A DNA stretch of 64,000 nucleotides, taken from contig CAZFCY010000002.1 in the NCBI GenBank assembly GCA_964517665.1, positions 1 to 64,000 on the forward strand, written 5' to 3'. The notes beneath the pieces are model-generated. The model saw only the letters and a program-made list of their open reading frames with translations. It searched no databases and was not told the DNA's origin. How positions within the stretch are numbered: the first letter of the stretch is position 1; each line of letters opens with the position of its first letter. Positions 53,091 through 62,356 of the stretch are shown piece after piece. This stretch comes from Congregicoccus sp964517665 (GTDB lineage: Bacteria; Verrucomicrobiota; Verrucomicrobiia; Opitutales; Opitutaceae). A program made the translations under genes and the position numbers.

Positions 53091-53372
53091 ATGGGGCTGG
53101 GAACCGAGAAATATGACACAAGCGGCGAAAGTCCAGACACTTGCGTCGAGATATAACAAATTTATCATCGATCGATATAGGCATGCGCGCCCGGCACGGC
53201 GCCAAACCGCCTCGCGGGCCGGCTCGAAAAGCGGCCCCGACGCCCGCGTTCGAAGGCGCCCGCGCGTGTATCCAGAAATCGAATGCAGCACGCCGATTTC
53301 CCCTCGTTCACGGCGATCGGGAGCCCCGCCGCGGTTCCGTTTCGCCTCGCGACAACAGGCGGCGCGCCCCGC

Positions 53373-54212
53373 CTAGCAAGACGGATCGCGCACCCCGCCG
53401 CTCCATTTCAACTTCGAGCGGACGACGTGGAAATGCTCGTAGCCCAGCGGAGTCGCAAGCGGAAGGCGGATCTCGGAAAGGCGGATCTCGATCGGGCCTC
53501 TTTCCGAAAGCATCTGGTTGCTGTGCCCGTCGATCGCCACCAGCAGCGTGGAATCCGACGTGCAGTTTTCCACCCGCAGGCGAACGCGCTCGGGAAAGAT
53601 AACCGTTCGGTTACTCAGCGTGTGCGGACAGATCGGCGTGAGCGCGATCGCCTCGGCGCTCGGATGAATGAGCGGTCCGCCGGCCGAAAGGTTGTAAGCC
53701 GTCGATCCCGTCGGCGTGCTGAAGATCAAGCCATCGCAAAAAAAATCGGTGACGAGTTCGTCGTCCGCATAGACCTCGAGGCGCGCGATGCGCGAGGCGG
53801 CCCGATCCTTGATCAACACATCGTTGAGCGCCAGTCCCGTGCCCGCGGAAGTGGCGCACTCCAGCAACGCGCGATGATCGACCCGGAACCGGCCATCGAG
53901 AATCGCGCCGAAATCATGCTTCGCCTCTTCGGCCGTGAAGGTCGTGAGGAAGCCCAGGCTCCCGCGATTGACGCCGATAATCGGCACCTGCTCGCGCGCC
54001 GCCTCCTGCGCCGCTCCGAGCAGCGTGCCATCTCCGCCGACGACACAACACGCGTCCGCTCCTTTCAGAAACCCCTCGGAAAGTGGAAACGTCGTCGAAT
54101 CCCGCACCTCGACGCCGCGCTCGCGGCACGTGCGGCTGATGGACTCGCCCACATCGGCGGCTCCGGCCTTGCCGTCGTTGATGATGAGCGCGAGCGAACG
54201 GATGGGCGGCAT
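53373..54212 (-). CDS. nadK: NAD kinase
   Basis: Phosphorylates NAD to NADP in the cytoplasm; 279 residues from ATG 54212 (a GTG two codons earlier is possible). The GGDGT motif is in CCVVGGDGTLLGAAQEAA, followed by IIGVNRGSLGFLT, LNDVLIKDRAASRIARLEVY, FSTPTGSTAYNLSAGGPLIHP and a C-terminal VAIDGHSNQML. All are diagnostic. It lies downstream of tlyA on the same strand, 105 bp apart. Confidence 0.97.
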   Translation of the reverse strand: MPPIRSLALIINDGKAGAADVGESISRTCRERGVEVRDSTTFPLSEGFLKGADACCVVGGDGTLLGAAQEAAREQVPIIGVNRGSLGFLTTFTAEEAKHDFGAILDGRFRVDHRALLECATSAGTGLALNDVLIKDRAASRIARLEVYADDELVTDFFCDGLIFSTPTGSTAYNLSAGGPLIHPSAEAIALTPICPHTLSNRTVIFPERVRLRVENCTSDSTLLVAIDGHSNQMLSERGPIEIRLSEIRLPLATPLGYEHFHVVRSKLKWSGGVRDPSC

Positions 54213-54316
54213 GCCCACAACGCTTGGTCGCCTCCGCCCGCGGTGTCAGCCGCAAACCATCCGCCGGCCGCTCGAAAGGTGGCCGCGCGGCGACCGGCGT
54301 GGCGCAAGGCGCGTGT

Positions 54317-55075
54317 TCACTCGAGGCGCGGTCTTTCCAGCCAGAGAAGAAACTCCCGGTTCCCATCCGCGCCGGCGACGGGTGAATCCATCGCGCCACG
54401 GTCGACGCATCCGGGCAGGCGCGAGACGGCGAACTCCCGGACGCCGGCCAGCACGCGCTGCCGCACCGCTTCGTCGCGAATGACGCCGCGGCCTTTCGAG
54501 GCCTCTTCGCGGCCGGCTTCGAACTGCGGTTTCACCAGCGCGATCAATTGCCCGCCGGCCGCGAGAAACGGCCACACCGCGGGCAACACGCTGCGCAGCG
54601 AAATGAACGACAGATCCATGACCACGCGCTCGTAACTCGCGCGCGGCAACCGGCCCGGCTCGAGATGACGGGCGTTGACCTGCTCGAGGTTGATCACGCG
54701 CGGATCGCGCCGGATGCGGTCGTGCAGTTGCGCGCGGCCGACATCGACGCACGTGACATGAACGGCGCCGTGCTGCAGGGCGCAATCGGTGAAGCCACCC
54801 GTGGACGCGCCCACGTCGAGCACGTGGCAGCCTTCGAACGAGAGGCCGAAATGCTCGATCGCCGACAACAGCTTTTCGCCGCCGCGACCGACGAAGCGCG
54901 GAGGCGCCTCGACTTCGATCGCGACATCCGCGGCCACCTGACGGCCCGCCTTGTCGCTCACCTCGCCCCGCACGCGGACGCGGCCCGCGAGAATCAACGC
55001 CTGAGCCTGCGCGCGCGATTCGGCGAGGCCGCGCGAGACGAGGGCTTGGTCCAGACGCTCGCGCGAGACGGCCAT
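54317..55075 (-). CDS. tlyA: TlyA family RNA methyltransferase
   Basis: Predicted 2'-O-methyltransferase of rRNA, 252 residues. The N-terminal S4 RNA-binding domain (RERLDQALVSRGLAESRAQA) is followed by a Rossmann methyltransferase with FVGRGGEKLLSAIEHF, VLDVGASTGGFTDCALQHGA and VVMDLSFISLRSVLPAVW, and an LVKPQFEAGREE stretch with the catalytic Lys region. Length and order match TlyA/hemolysin A proteins. It is 18 bp downstream of ribF. Confidence 0.95.
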   Translation of the reverse strand: MAVSRERLDQALVSRGLAESRAQAQALILAGRVRVRGEVSDKAGRQVAADVAIEVEAPPRFVGRGGEKLLSAIEHFGLSFEGCHVLDVGASTGGFTDCALQHGAVHVTCVDVGRAQLHDRIRRDPRVINLEQVNARHLEPGRLPRASYERVVMDLSFISLRSVLPAVWPFLAAGGQLIALVKPQFEAGREEASKGRGVIRDEAVRQRVLAGVREFAVSRLPGCVDRGAMDSPVAGADGNREFLLWLERPRLE

Positions 55076-55093
55076 GTTCTCGTTTCGACCGGC

Positions 55094-56047
55094 TCAGCGG
55101 CGGCCGGCGAAATAAGCCGACGCGGCGGCGCGATCGATTTCGATTTGCGCGCGAAGGGCCTCGACCGAATCGAAGCGCTTCTCGCCGCGCAAACGCCGGT
55201 GCCATTCGACGCGCAGTCGATCGCCGCGGTCGAACGGACAGGCGCCGAGCACGTGAACTTCCAGGATCGCGCCGCTCTTCCCGTCCATGGTGGGGCGCAC
55301 GCCGAAATTGGCGACGGCGGGAAGCAGCGGGCCTCCATCCACGCGACGCGCCCTGACCGCATAGACACCGAACGCCGGCCGCAAGTCGGGCGCCCAGTCG
55401 AGGTTCAACGTCGGCACGCCGATCGCGCGGCCGAGCTGGCGTCCCGGAATCACCGTGCCCGCCGCGAAGTAGGGAAAGCCGAGCAGCTCCTCCGCCGTTT
55501 CCACGTCGCCGGCTGTAATGAGTTCGCGGATACGCGTGCTGCTGACCGGCTCGCCATTGAAGTGCAGGCGGTCCACGCTCACGACGTTGAGGCCGAGCGC
55601 GCGCGCCCGTTTCACGAGCAGCGCGACGTCGCCCTTGCGCCCGCGGCCGAAGCGCCAGTTCTCGCCGACGTAAATCGTGTCGAGCATCGGCAGCGACACG
55701 CGGACATGCTCGACGAAGTCGTCCGCCTCGACCGAGGCGAACTCGCTCGTGAACGGCTGTTCGACGACGAAGTCCACGCCGATCTCGCGCAACAATTCGA
55801 GGCGCGCCGCGGAATCGAAAATCAGGCGCGTGGGATCATCCGGCCGAAACAACCGGCTCGGATGCGGCCAGAAGGTGAGCACGCCGGAAAGGCCGCCGGT
55901 GTGCCGCGCGGCCTCGACCGCGCTTTCGATCACGAGGCGATGGCCGCGATGCACGCCGTCGAACATGCCGACGGCGACATGAAGGCGTTGATCCGGAAGC
56001 CGGACCGCTTGCAACGACGGGAAGAGTTTGGAATCGCGGATGGCCAA
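55094..56047 (-). CDS. ribF: Bifunctional riboflavin kinase/FAD synthetase
   Basis: Makes FMN and FAD from riboflavin; 317 residues. The N-terminal adenylyltransferase domain has VAVGMFDGVHRGHRLVIESA, GVLTFWPHPSRLF and VGENWRFGRGRKGD. The C-terminal kinase domain has VSSTRIRELITAGDVETAEE, GTVIPGRQLGRAIGVPTLNL, FGVYAVRA and LEVHVLGA. The frame starts at a TTG (56047), which gives the expected short N-terminus; no better ATG or GTG precedes the first motif. It lies upstream of tlyA and 213 bp downstream of truB. Confidence 0.96.
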   Translation of the reverse strand: MAIRDSKLFPSLQAVRLPDQRLHVAVGMFDGVHRGHRLVIESAVEAARHTGGLSGVLTFWPHPSRLFRPDDPTRLIFDSAARLELLREIGVDFVVEQPFTSEFASVEADDFVEHVRVSLPMLDTIYVGENWRFGRGRKGDVALLVKRARALGLNVVSVDRLHFNGEPVSSTRIRELITAGDVETAEELLGFPYFAAGTVIPGRQLGRAIGVPTLNLDWAPDLRPAFGVYAVRARRVDGGPLLPAVANFGVRPTMDGKSGAILEVHVLGACPFDRGDRLRVEWHRRLRGEKRFDSVEALRAQIEIDRAAASAYFAGRR

Positions 56048-56145
56048 TCGCAGATAGCCGATTTCAGATCTCAGATTTCAGCCGCAACAGCATGGTCAAC
56101 CACGAATGTTCCAGCGCGGCCGCGCCACAACCGGGGCGGAAGAAC

Positions 56146-56215
56146 AGCCGCAAAGAGACTCGGAATGCGCAAAAACAGCTTCTTTCTTCTGTGCATTTCG
56201 AGCCTCTTTGCGGCT
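56146..56215. repeat. Long imperfect inverted repeat between truB and ribF
   Basis: Left arm 56146-56171 begins AGCCGCAAAGAGACTCGG; right arm 56192-56215 ends CGAGCCTCTTTGCGGCT. The arms pair over about 24 bases with two or three mismatches or bulges around a 20-base T- and C-rich loop. The flanking bases ATAAAA follow on the right. This looks like a mobile REP-like element or a bidirectional terminator placed in the gap between truB and ribF. Upstream of it, 56060-56080 contains a short direct repeat of CAGATTTCAG type. Confidence 0.75.
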
Positions 56216-56259
56216 ATAAAACGACGTCCGATATCGCTGCGCTCGACACGCGGCCCAGC

Positions 56260-56985
56260 TCACCCCACGAGCGATCCGGGCGCGGCGTCGTACGAGGAAA
56301 TGAGACGGCTTCGGATCACGGCCGGCTCCATCGACTCGAGTTCCGCGAGCGGCACCGCCTGGGTGATGTTGAAACGGTCCGAGGCCGTCCGGCGAAGCGC
56401 GGAGAGATGCCCGCCGCATCCGAATTTCTCACCGAGATCGTGCGCGAGCGTGCGCACGTAGGTGCCCTTGCTGCAGCGCAGCCGGATGTCGAGATCGGGA
56501 AGCGCGAAGCGCAGCAGATCGAAGCTGGAGATGCGGATGAAGCGCGGCTCGCGCTCCACTTCCTTGCCCTTGCGCGCGAGTTTGTAGAGGGGAACGCCGT
56601 CCATCTTCTTGGCCGAAAACATCGGCGGCGTTTGATACTGGTCGCCGACGAAGCACGCCATCGCGTCCTTCACCGCGCGCTCGGTCAACGCCGGCACGGG
56701 ACACATCGTGAGCATCTCGCCCTCCGCGTCGTGCGTGTTGGTCGTCTTGCCGAGCGTGATCGTGCCCTCGTATTCCTTGTCGAGGCTCATCAAATACTGC
56801 GAGAGCTTCGTGGCCTTGCCGACGAGGATGATCAACAAACCGGTGGCCATCGGGTCGAGCGTGCCCGCGTGGCCGATGCGCTTCATGCGCAGGACGCGGC
56901 GCACCCGGTCGACGACGTCGTGCGACGTCATCCCGCCGGGCTTGTCGATGAGCAGGACGCCTTCGAGTTCGTTGGAATCGTTCAT
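56260..56985 (-). CDS. truB: tRNA pseudouridine(55) synthase
   Basis: Forms pseudouridine 55 in tRNA; 241 residues, at the short end for the family because no C-terminal PUA extension is present. Family motifs: VLLIDKPGGMTSHDVV, RIGHAGTLDPMATGLLIILVG (with the catalytic Asp), DKEYEGTITLGKTTNTHDAEG, PPMFSAKKMDGVPLYKLARKG and CSKGTYVRTLAHDLG. The start ATG overlaps the nrnA stop (ATGA at 56982-56985). The order infB-rbfA-nrnA-truB-ribF is the common translation cluster. Confidence 0.97.
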   Translation of the reverse strand: MNDSNELEGVLLIDKPGGMTSHDVVDRVRRVLRMKRIGHAGTLDPMATGLLIILVGKATKLSQYLMSLDKEYEGTITLGKTTNTHDAEGEMLTMCPVPALTERAVKDAMACFVGDQYQTPPMFSAKKMDGVPLYKLARKGKEVEREPRFIRISSFDLLRFALPDLDIRLRCSKGTYVRTLAHDLGEKFGCGGHLSALRRTASDRFNITQAVPLAELESMEPAVIRSRLISSYDAAPGSLVG

Positions 56986-58001
56986 GATGTCTTGGCCGCG
57001 GCGCCCGTCTCCTCGAGCCGCGCGGCAATGGCGGCGATCAGCCGGGGATAAAAATCCTGCGCCGTGCCCGGCACGTTGAGGCCCGCGGCGCAGGCGTGGC
57101 CGCCGCCGCCGAACACCGCCGCGACGCGGTCGACGCGCATGGCCGGATCCTTGGCGCGGAGCGAGGCCTTCCAGCCGTCGCCGCGCTCCTCGACGAGCAC
57201 GCCGATGTCCACGCCATCGATGGCGCGGGCGTAATCCACGAGCCCCTCCGTGTCCTCCCGGTCGGCGCCCGTCTCCTCGAAGTCGCGCGTATTCAGGAAA
57301 CCAATACACACACGCCCGCCGCACTCGCGCTTGAACGACTCGAGGAAGCGCCCGAGCAGCTCGAGTTTCTCGAACGACTCGCGCTCGTAAACCTCCTCGG
57401 AGGCCGCCGCCGGATTCGCGCCGCAGTCCATGAGGCGGGCCGTCAGCTCAAACGCGCGGCGCGTGGTGGACGGAAAGCGGAACTGCCCCGTGTCGGTCGC
57501 GATGCCGACGTAAAGCGCCTGGGCGACGATCGCGTCCATCGGCAGCTCGAGATCGACGAAGAGGCCGGCGAGCACCTCCGCGGTGGCCGCCGCCGCCGCA
57601 TCGATGACGTTGTGCTCGGCGTAGCCCTCGTTCGAGAGATGATGGTCGATGTTTCCGAGCGGCCTCGGAAAAGCGCGGCGCAAGTCCCCTCCGGGCCGGA
57701 CGTGATCCGCGCAATCGGTGAAGATCGCGCCCCAGTCCGCGGCTCCGCCCTCGCGGTCGAGGAACTCGCGCGCGCCGAAGAAAGGCGTTTCGCCGATGAG
57801 GAATTTCAGGCGGCGCGGCACGGGATCGACATTCACGCACACCGCCTCGATCCCGCGCGCGGCGAGCACGCGGCAGAGACCGACCTGCGAGCCGATGCAA
57901 TCGCCATCCGGACGCGCGTGGCCGACGACGGCGATCCGCCGGCCCCGCGCGCTCGCGAGCAGGGCGTTGAAGGGCTCGATCAAGGACGGGAAAAAACTCA
58001 T
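56982..58001 (-). CDS. nrnA: DHH/DHHA1 family phosphoesterase (NrnA type)
   Basis: Degrades nano-RNA and/or hydrolyses pAp; 339 residues. The DHH domain has VVGHARPDGDCIGSQVGL, IFTDCAD and GNIDHHLSNEGYAEHN. The DHHA1 domain at the C-terminus ends with AAVFGGGGHACAAGLNVPG. Metal-binding Asp and His residues of the DHH site are all present. The ATG at 58001 overlaps the rbfA stop. Genes of this type usually sit between rbfA and truB, as here. Confidence 0.95.
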   Translation of the reverse strand: MSFFPSLIEPFNALLASARGRRIAVVGHARPDGDCIGSQVGLCRVLAARGIEAVCVNVDPVPRRLKFLIGETPFFGAREFLDREGGAADWGAIFTDCADHVRPGGDLRRAFPRPLGNIDHHLSNEGYAEHNVIDAAAAATAEVLAGLFVDLELPMDAIVAQALYVGIATDTGQFRFPSTTRRAFELTARLMDCGANPAAASEEVYERESFEKLELLGRFLESFKRECGGRVCIGFLNTRDFEETGADREDTEGLVDYARAIDGVDIGVLVEERGDGWKASLRAKDPAMRVDRVAAVFGGGGHACAAGLNVPGTAQDFYPRLIAAIAARLEETGAAAKTS

Positions 58002-58354
58002 GAGTTGCGCTCCTTCTGGTCCGCGTCGATCTCGTCCAGGATGTGGAGGATGCGGCTGCCGCGCTCCATCGAGGCGTCGTACTTGAAGCGGATGCGCGGG
58101 ATGTTGCGCAGGGTGATGACGCGGCGCAGGCATTGGTTGATCGATTGCGCGTGCTTGTTGAGGAGCGCTTCCATCGCGCCCGCCGCCTCCAGATTCGTGA
58201 TCATGGAAAAGAAAACGGTGGCGGACTTGTAGTCGCTCGTCGATTCCACGTCGGTGACGGTCACGCCCACCGTCTCCGCCTGGAGCTGGCGGTGGATGTA
58301 CTGGCTGACCTCCCTTTTGAGGAGTTCGTTGACGCGGAGACTTCGATTTCCCAT
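57998..58354 (-). CDS. rbfA: 30S ribosome-binding factor A
   Basis: Late-stage 30S assembly factor of 118 residues with the KH-like fold of RbfA. Recognisable strings: NRSLRVNELLKREVSQYIHR, VTVTDVESTSDYKSATVFF and LRNIPRIRFKYDASMERGSR, followed by a short acidic tail. Length is typical. It is 92 bp downstream of infB and coupled to nrnA by a 4-bp overlap. Confidence 0.96.
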   Translation of the reverse strand: MGNRSLRVNELLKREVSQYIHRQLQAETVGVTVTDVESTSDYKSATVFFSMITNLEAAGAMEALLNKHAQSINQCLRRVITLRNIPRIRFKYDASMERGSRILHILDEIDADQKERNS

Positions 58355-58446
58355 GGCGGCGCGGATTCGGTGCGTTGGACGGATGGAACGGCCTTGGCCG
58401 CCTCCGGGACGCGCCGGGAGGCTGGCACTGCTTCTCTAAAGGATGC

Positions 58447-60975
58447 TCACAGGCTCGGCCGCAGCTTCTGGAGGTCGAAGCACTCGATGAGATCGCCGGG
58501 CTGGTAGGCGTCGTAATCCTCGAGATGGATGCCGCACTCGGTGCCGGCGCGGACCTCCTTCACCTCGTCCTTCACGCGGCGAATCGAAAGGATGCGCGAT
58601 TCGATCTCGACCTTGCCCCCGCGCCGCAAGCGCGCGTTGGCGAGAACCTGGACGCGACCCTCGGTGACGAGGCAGCCGGCCGCAAACCCCCGCGAGATGG
58701 GGAAGACGACGCGGACTTCGGCGACGCCGATCTTGATCTCGCGGGTCTCCGGATCGAGCATGTCGGCCATCGTGTCGCGAACCGCGTCAACCAGTTCGTA
58801 GATGATCCCGTACTGGCTGATCGAGACGCCATGATGCTTGGCGAGGGCCTCGACTCCGTTTTCGGCGCGGACATTGAATCCGATGATCGACGCCTTGGCC
58901 GCGCTGGCCATCAGCACGTCGTTCTTGCTGATCGGCCCCACGTCCACGGCCACGACCTCGAGCGAAACCTTGTCGCTCTTGATGCCGGTGAGCGAGGAGA
59001 CGACGGCCTCCGCGGAGCCGAACACATCGGCCTTGACGACCACGCGCAGGACCTTCGCCTTCTGCGCGGCGATCGCCTGGAAAAGATTCTCGATCGACGC
59101 CGGCTTGCCCGCGGGCACGGCGGCGGACTGTTTCTTCGCCTCGAACTCGCGCTCCTCGGCGATGCGCTTGGCCTCGCGATCGTTCTTCACCGCTTCGACG
59201 ATGGCGCCGCACTCGGGCGTGCCGGACCAGCCGATCACGCGCACCGCCTCCGAGGGGCCGGCCGATTTCACCGAGGCGCCCTTGTCGTCGAACATCGCGC
59301 GCACCTTGGTGAAGAACGGTCCGCAGACGAGGGAGTCCCCGGTGCGAAGCGTCCCGCTCTCGACCAGCACCGTCGCCGTCGAGCCGCGGCCGACCTCGAT
59401 CTCGGCCTCGATCACCACACCTGTGGCGGGGGCCTTCGGGTTGGCCTTCAGTTCGAGCACTTCGGCCTGAAGCAGGATCATCTCGAGCAACTGCTCGATG
59501 CCCTGCCCCTTCAACGCGGACACGGGCACGCAGATGGTCTGGCCGCCCCAGTCCTCGGGCATGAGGTCGCGCTCCTGCATCTGTCGCTTCACGCGATCGA
59601 TGTCCGCGCCCTTGGCGTCGATCTTGTTGATCGCGACGATGGGCGTGACCTCGGCGGCGCGGATGAATTTCAAGGCCTCGTCCGTCTGCGGCATGAAACC
59701 GTCGTCCGCCGCGACCACGAGGACGGCGATGTCGGTGACGTTCGCGCCGCGCTCGCGCATCTTGTTGAAGGCCGCGTGGCCGGGCGTATCCAGAAAGGTG
59801 ATCTTCTTGTCGTTGAGCGCGACCTGATAGGCGCCGATGTGCTGCGTGATGCCGCCCGCCTCGCCCGCGACGACGTTGGCCGAGCGAATCTTNNNNNNNN
59901 NNATCTTGTCGAGCAGGGAGGTCTTGCCGTGATCGACGTGGCCCATGATGCACACGACCGGCGGGCGCGGCTCGAGAAACTTGCTCTCGTCCACCTTCGG
60001 CTCGGCGACCTTTTCCTTCTCTTTCGGGGCCTGCTGGCCGCCACGGTGCTTGATGTCGAGGAGGAAGCCGTGCCTGACCGCGATCTGTGAGGCGACCTCT
60101 TCCGGCACGCTCTGGTTGAGCGACGCGAAGATGCCCATCTCCATCAGCTCGGAGATGAGCTTGAACGGCTTCAACCCGAGCAGAACGGCGAAGTCGCGGA
60201 CGACGATCGGCGGCTTGATCTGGATGACGTTGACGTCGCCTCCGGCATCGCCGGCGGGAGCCGAAGCCGGGGCGGCGGGCGCGACGAGCGAAGGAGGATC
60301 GCTCATCCGCGGCGGCGCGGGAGGCGGGACTCGCGCGGGAGGCGGAGGCAGGCTGGCCGGCCCGCTGCGCGCAACCGGGGCGGGCATGGACGGCGGAGCC
60401 GCGGGAGCGGGCGCCGGAGGCGCGGCGCGGGGCGGAGCCAGGGGCGCGGGCGAAGGAGCGACGCGAGGCGGACTCACCGGAGCCGGGACCGAGGCGGCGG
60501 GACGCGGCGGGACGACACGCGGAGCGGGCGGAGGAGGAGGCGCGGGAGGCGGCGGGGAAACACGCGCGGCCGCCCGCGCGGCGTCACGATCCTTGCGCTC
60601 CTGCTCGATCTGGCCGACCGATTTTACGAAGACGCCCGCGGGCATGCTGGAAGCCGGAGCGGCCGCGGGCGTGGGCGCCGCGGCAGGTTCGGGAGGTGGA
60701 GGAGGTGCGACTTGCACGGGTGGTGATGCTTCTGCGACCGGCGCAGCCTCTGACTGCGTTTCCTGGGCGGCTTCGTCGCGCGGAAAACCCTCGTCCGCGC
60801 TTTCGGCGCCGTTGAAATTCTTTTCACCGAACTCCTCGACGATGGACTCGGCGGAGATGTTGTCGATCGAGCTCGAGGCGCTCGTGACCGAGTAGCCACG
60901 GTCACGCAGAAGCGCGACGAGCTCCTTGTTGTCCATGCCGATTTTTTTGGAGAGCTGGTGAATTCTAATACTCAT
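58447..60975 (-). CDS. infB: Translation initiation factor IF-2, interrupted by assembly gap
   Basis: GTPase delivering initiator tRNA; about 837 residues after gap closure. The N-terminus has an IF2_N domain (IRIHQLSKKIGMDNKELVAL), then a long proline/alanine-rich linker (about residues 80-230). The G domain has GHVDHGKTSLLDK (P-loop), DTPGHAAFNKMRERG (G3) and VAINKIDAKGADIDR (G4). Domains II to IV follow and end at DLIECFDLQKLRPSL. Ten Ns at 59893-59902 lie in the G domain. The flanks share the 5-bp end ATCTT; collapsing it gives LLDKIRSANVVAG in frame. The gene is most likely intact. Confidence 0.97.
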   Translation of the reverse strand: MSIRIHQLSKKIGMDNKELVALLRDRGYSVTSASSSIDNISAESIVEEFGEKNFNGAESADEGFPRDEAAQETQSEAAPVAEASPPVQVAPPPPPEPAAAPTPAAAPASSMPAGVFVKSVGQIEQERKDRDAARAAARVSPPPPAPPPPPAPRVVPPRPAASVPAPVSPPRVAPSPAPLAPPRAAPPAPAPAAPPSMPAPVARSGPASLPPPPARVPPPAPPRMSDPPSLVAPAAPASAPAGDAGGDVNVIQIKPPIVVRDFAVLLGLKPFKLISELMEMGIFASLNQSVPEEVASQIAVRHGFLLDIKHRGGQQAPKEKEKVAEPKVDESKFLEPRPPVVCIMGHVDHGKTSLLDKXXXXKIRSANVVAGEAGGITQHIGAYQVALNDKKITFLDTPGHAAFNKMRERGANVTDIAVLVVAADDGFMPQTDEALKFIRAAEVTPIVAINKIDAKGADIDRVKRQMQERDLMPEDWGGQTICVPVSALKGQGIEQLLEMILLQAEVLELKANPKAPATGVVIEAEIEVGRGSTATVLVESGTLRTGDSLVCGPFFTKVRAMFDDKGASVKSAGPSEAVRVIGWSGTPECGAIVEAVKNDREAKRIAEEREFEAKKQSAAVPAGKPASIENLFQAIAAQKAKVLRVVVKADVFGSAEAVVSSLTGIKSDKVSLEVVAVDVGPISKNDVLMASAAKASIIGFNVRAENGVEALAKHHGVSISQYGIIYELVDAVRDTMADMLDPETREIKIGVAEVRVVFPISRGFAAGCLVTEGRVQVLANARLRRGGKVEIESRILSIRRVKDEVKEVRAGTECGIHLEDYDAYQPGDLIECFDLQKLRPSL
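59893..59902. other. Assembly gap (10 N) inside infB
   Basis: ATCTT occurs at the left contig end (59888-59892) and right contig start (59903-59907). Removing the Ns and one copy (15 bases) gives an in-frame IF-2 G domain with the expected sequence between the P-loop and switch region, so no real sequence seems to be missing. Confidence 0.9.
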
Positions 60976-61026
60976 ACGTTGAGGCAGTCGGTTCGAACGA
61001 GTGCGCGATGCTGAACTGAAAATGGT

Positions 61027-62289
61027 TTATTGATTGATCCGGTTGTTCTCGAGGTAGGAAGTCACCTTTGCTAGGATGTCTTTCGCCTCCTCCGACGTGA
61101 CGCCGGCATATTTGATGAGGTCGTCCTCTGTCACGTCGACAAACGCCTCCGCGGAGATCAGGCCGGCGAGAACCAGCTTGGCCGCGGTCGCTTCGTCGAT
61201 GCCGGGAATGGCGCTGAGCGAAGCAGCCGCCCCGGCCTTCTTGGAATCGAAGTCCGCGACTTCGACCTGTTCCTTCACGATGTCGAGCTTCAAGCCGAGC
61301 AGGCGCGAGGTGAGCCGCGCGTTCTGGCCGCGGCGGCCGATGACGAGCGCGAGGTCCGCCTCGGCGACTTCGACCTCGATGCGCCGGTTGCGCTCGTCGA
61401 GACGGATGTTGAGCGGCTTCACCGGCTTGAGCGATTCCAGGAGCAGCTCCCGCGGGTCGGACTTGTACTCCATGATGTCGATCTTCTCGCCGCCGAGTTC
61501 GCGCACGATGCTCTTCACCCGCGCGCCGCGCGCGCCGACGCAGGCGCCGACGGGATCGACCTTCTTATCCGCGCTGCTCACGGCGATCTTCGTCCGGTAG
61601 CCCGGCTCGCGGGCGAACGCCTCGATCTTCACCGTGCCATCGCTGATTTCGGTGACTTCGAGTTCGAAAAGCCGGCGCACGAACCGCGGGCTGGAACGGC
61701 TCAGAATCAGCTCCGGTCCGCGATTGGAGGACTCGATCGCGTGCAACAGGCAGCGGATGCGCTCGCCCGGCGCGTAATCCTCGCCCGGAACCTGCTCGCG
61801 GGCAGGGAGGATCGCCTCGGTCTTGCCGAGATCGATCACGAGATCGCCACGCTCGCGGCGGCGCACGGTGCCGCTGACGACGTCGCCGACGGTGTCCTTG
61901 TACTCGTCGTAAATCCGGTCCTTTTCAAACTGGCGCACGCGCTGCCGGATGGCCTGCAACACCACCTGCGCCACGATCCGGCCGAGCAGGGCGGGATCGA
62001 TTTCCTTCTCGACCATGTCGCCGAGCAGAACGCCCGGCTTGAGCAGGTTCGCCTTCTCGACGTGCATCTCGGTCTGCGGATCGCCCACCGAGTCCACCAC
62101 CCGGAACACCTGCCAGGCGAGCAGGGTCCCATTCTTCGGATTGATCTCCAGCCGCAGCTCCTGCCCTGCGTTCGGTCCTTTCGAAGCGGCGTGCTTGATG
62201 GCCATGGTGATGGTGGAGATCATGTCTTCACGACTGATCCCCTTTTCCTTCTCCATGTATTCGAGGACGGACAGGATTTCGCTGCTCAT
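61027..62289 (-). CDS. nusA: Transcription termination/antitermination factor NusA
   Basis: RNA-polymerase-associated elongation factor of 420 residues. The N-terminal domain begins EILSVLEYMEKEKGISREDM, the S1 domain has GDVVSGTVRRRERGDLVIDLG, and the KH domains have VGACVGARGARVKSIVRELG and VIGRRGQNARLTSRLLG. A C-terminal helix-hairpin-helix part (AIPGIDEATAAKLVLAGL) ends the protein. The ATG at 62289 is the normal start. RimP, the usual upstream neighbour, is not present. A terminator-like hairpin lies 17 bp before the start codon. Confidence 0.97.
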   Translation of the reverse strand: MSSEILSVLEYMEKEKGISREDMISTITMAIKHAASKGPNAGQELRLEINPKNGTLLAWQVFRVVDSVGDPQTEMHVEKANLLKPGVLLGDMVEKEIDPALLGRIVAQVVLQAIRQRVRQFEKDRIYDEYKDTVGDVVSGTVRRRERGDLVIDLGKTEAILPAREQVPGEDYAPGERIRCLLHAIESSNRGPELILSRSSPRFVRRLFELEVTEISDGTVKIEAFAREPGYRTKIAVSSADKKVDPVGACVGARGARVKSIVRELGGEKIDIMEYKSDPRELLLESLKPVKPLNIRLDERNRRIEVEVAEADLALVIGRRGQNARLTSRLLGLKLDIVKEQVEVADFDSKKAGAAASLSAIPGIDEATAAKLVLAGLISAEAFVDVTEDDLIKYAGVTSEEAKDILAKVTSYLENNRINQ

Positions 62290-62305
62290 ATAGAGTTGTC
62301 TGTGG

Positions 62306-62331
62306 AAAAAAAAAGCGGGCCAAAGACCCAC
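62306..62331 (-). terminator. Terminator-like hairpin (attenuator?) in the nusA leader
   Basis: Read on the minus strand, GTGGG (62331-62327) pairs with CCCGC (62319-62315) around TCTTTGG and is followed at once by nine T (62314-62306). The ATG of nusA is only 17 bp further on. It could be an attenuator controlling nusA or the terminator of the upstream DUF2851 transcript. Confidence 0.55.
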
Positions 62332-62356
62332 TTTATGGACTGGCGGTAAAAGAAGT

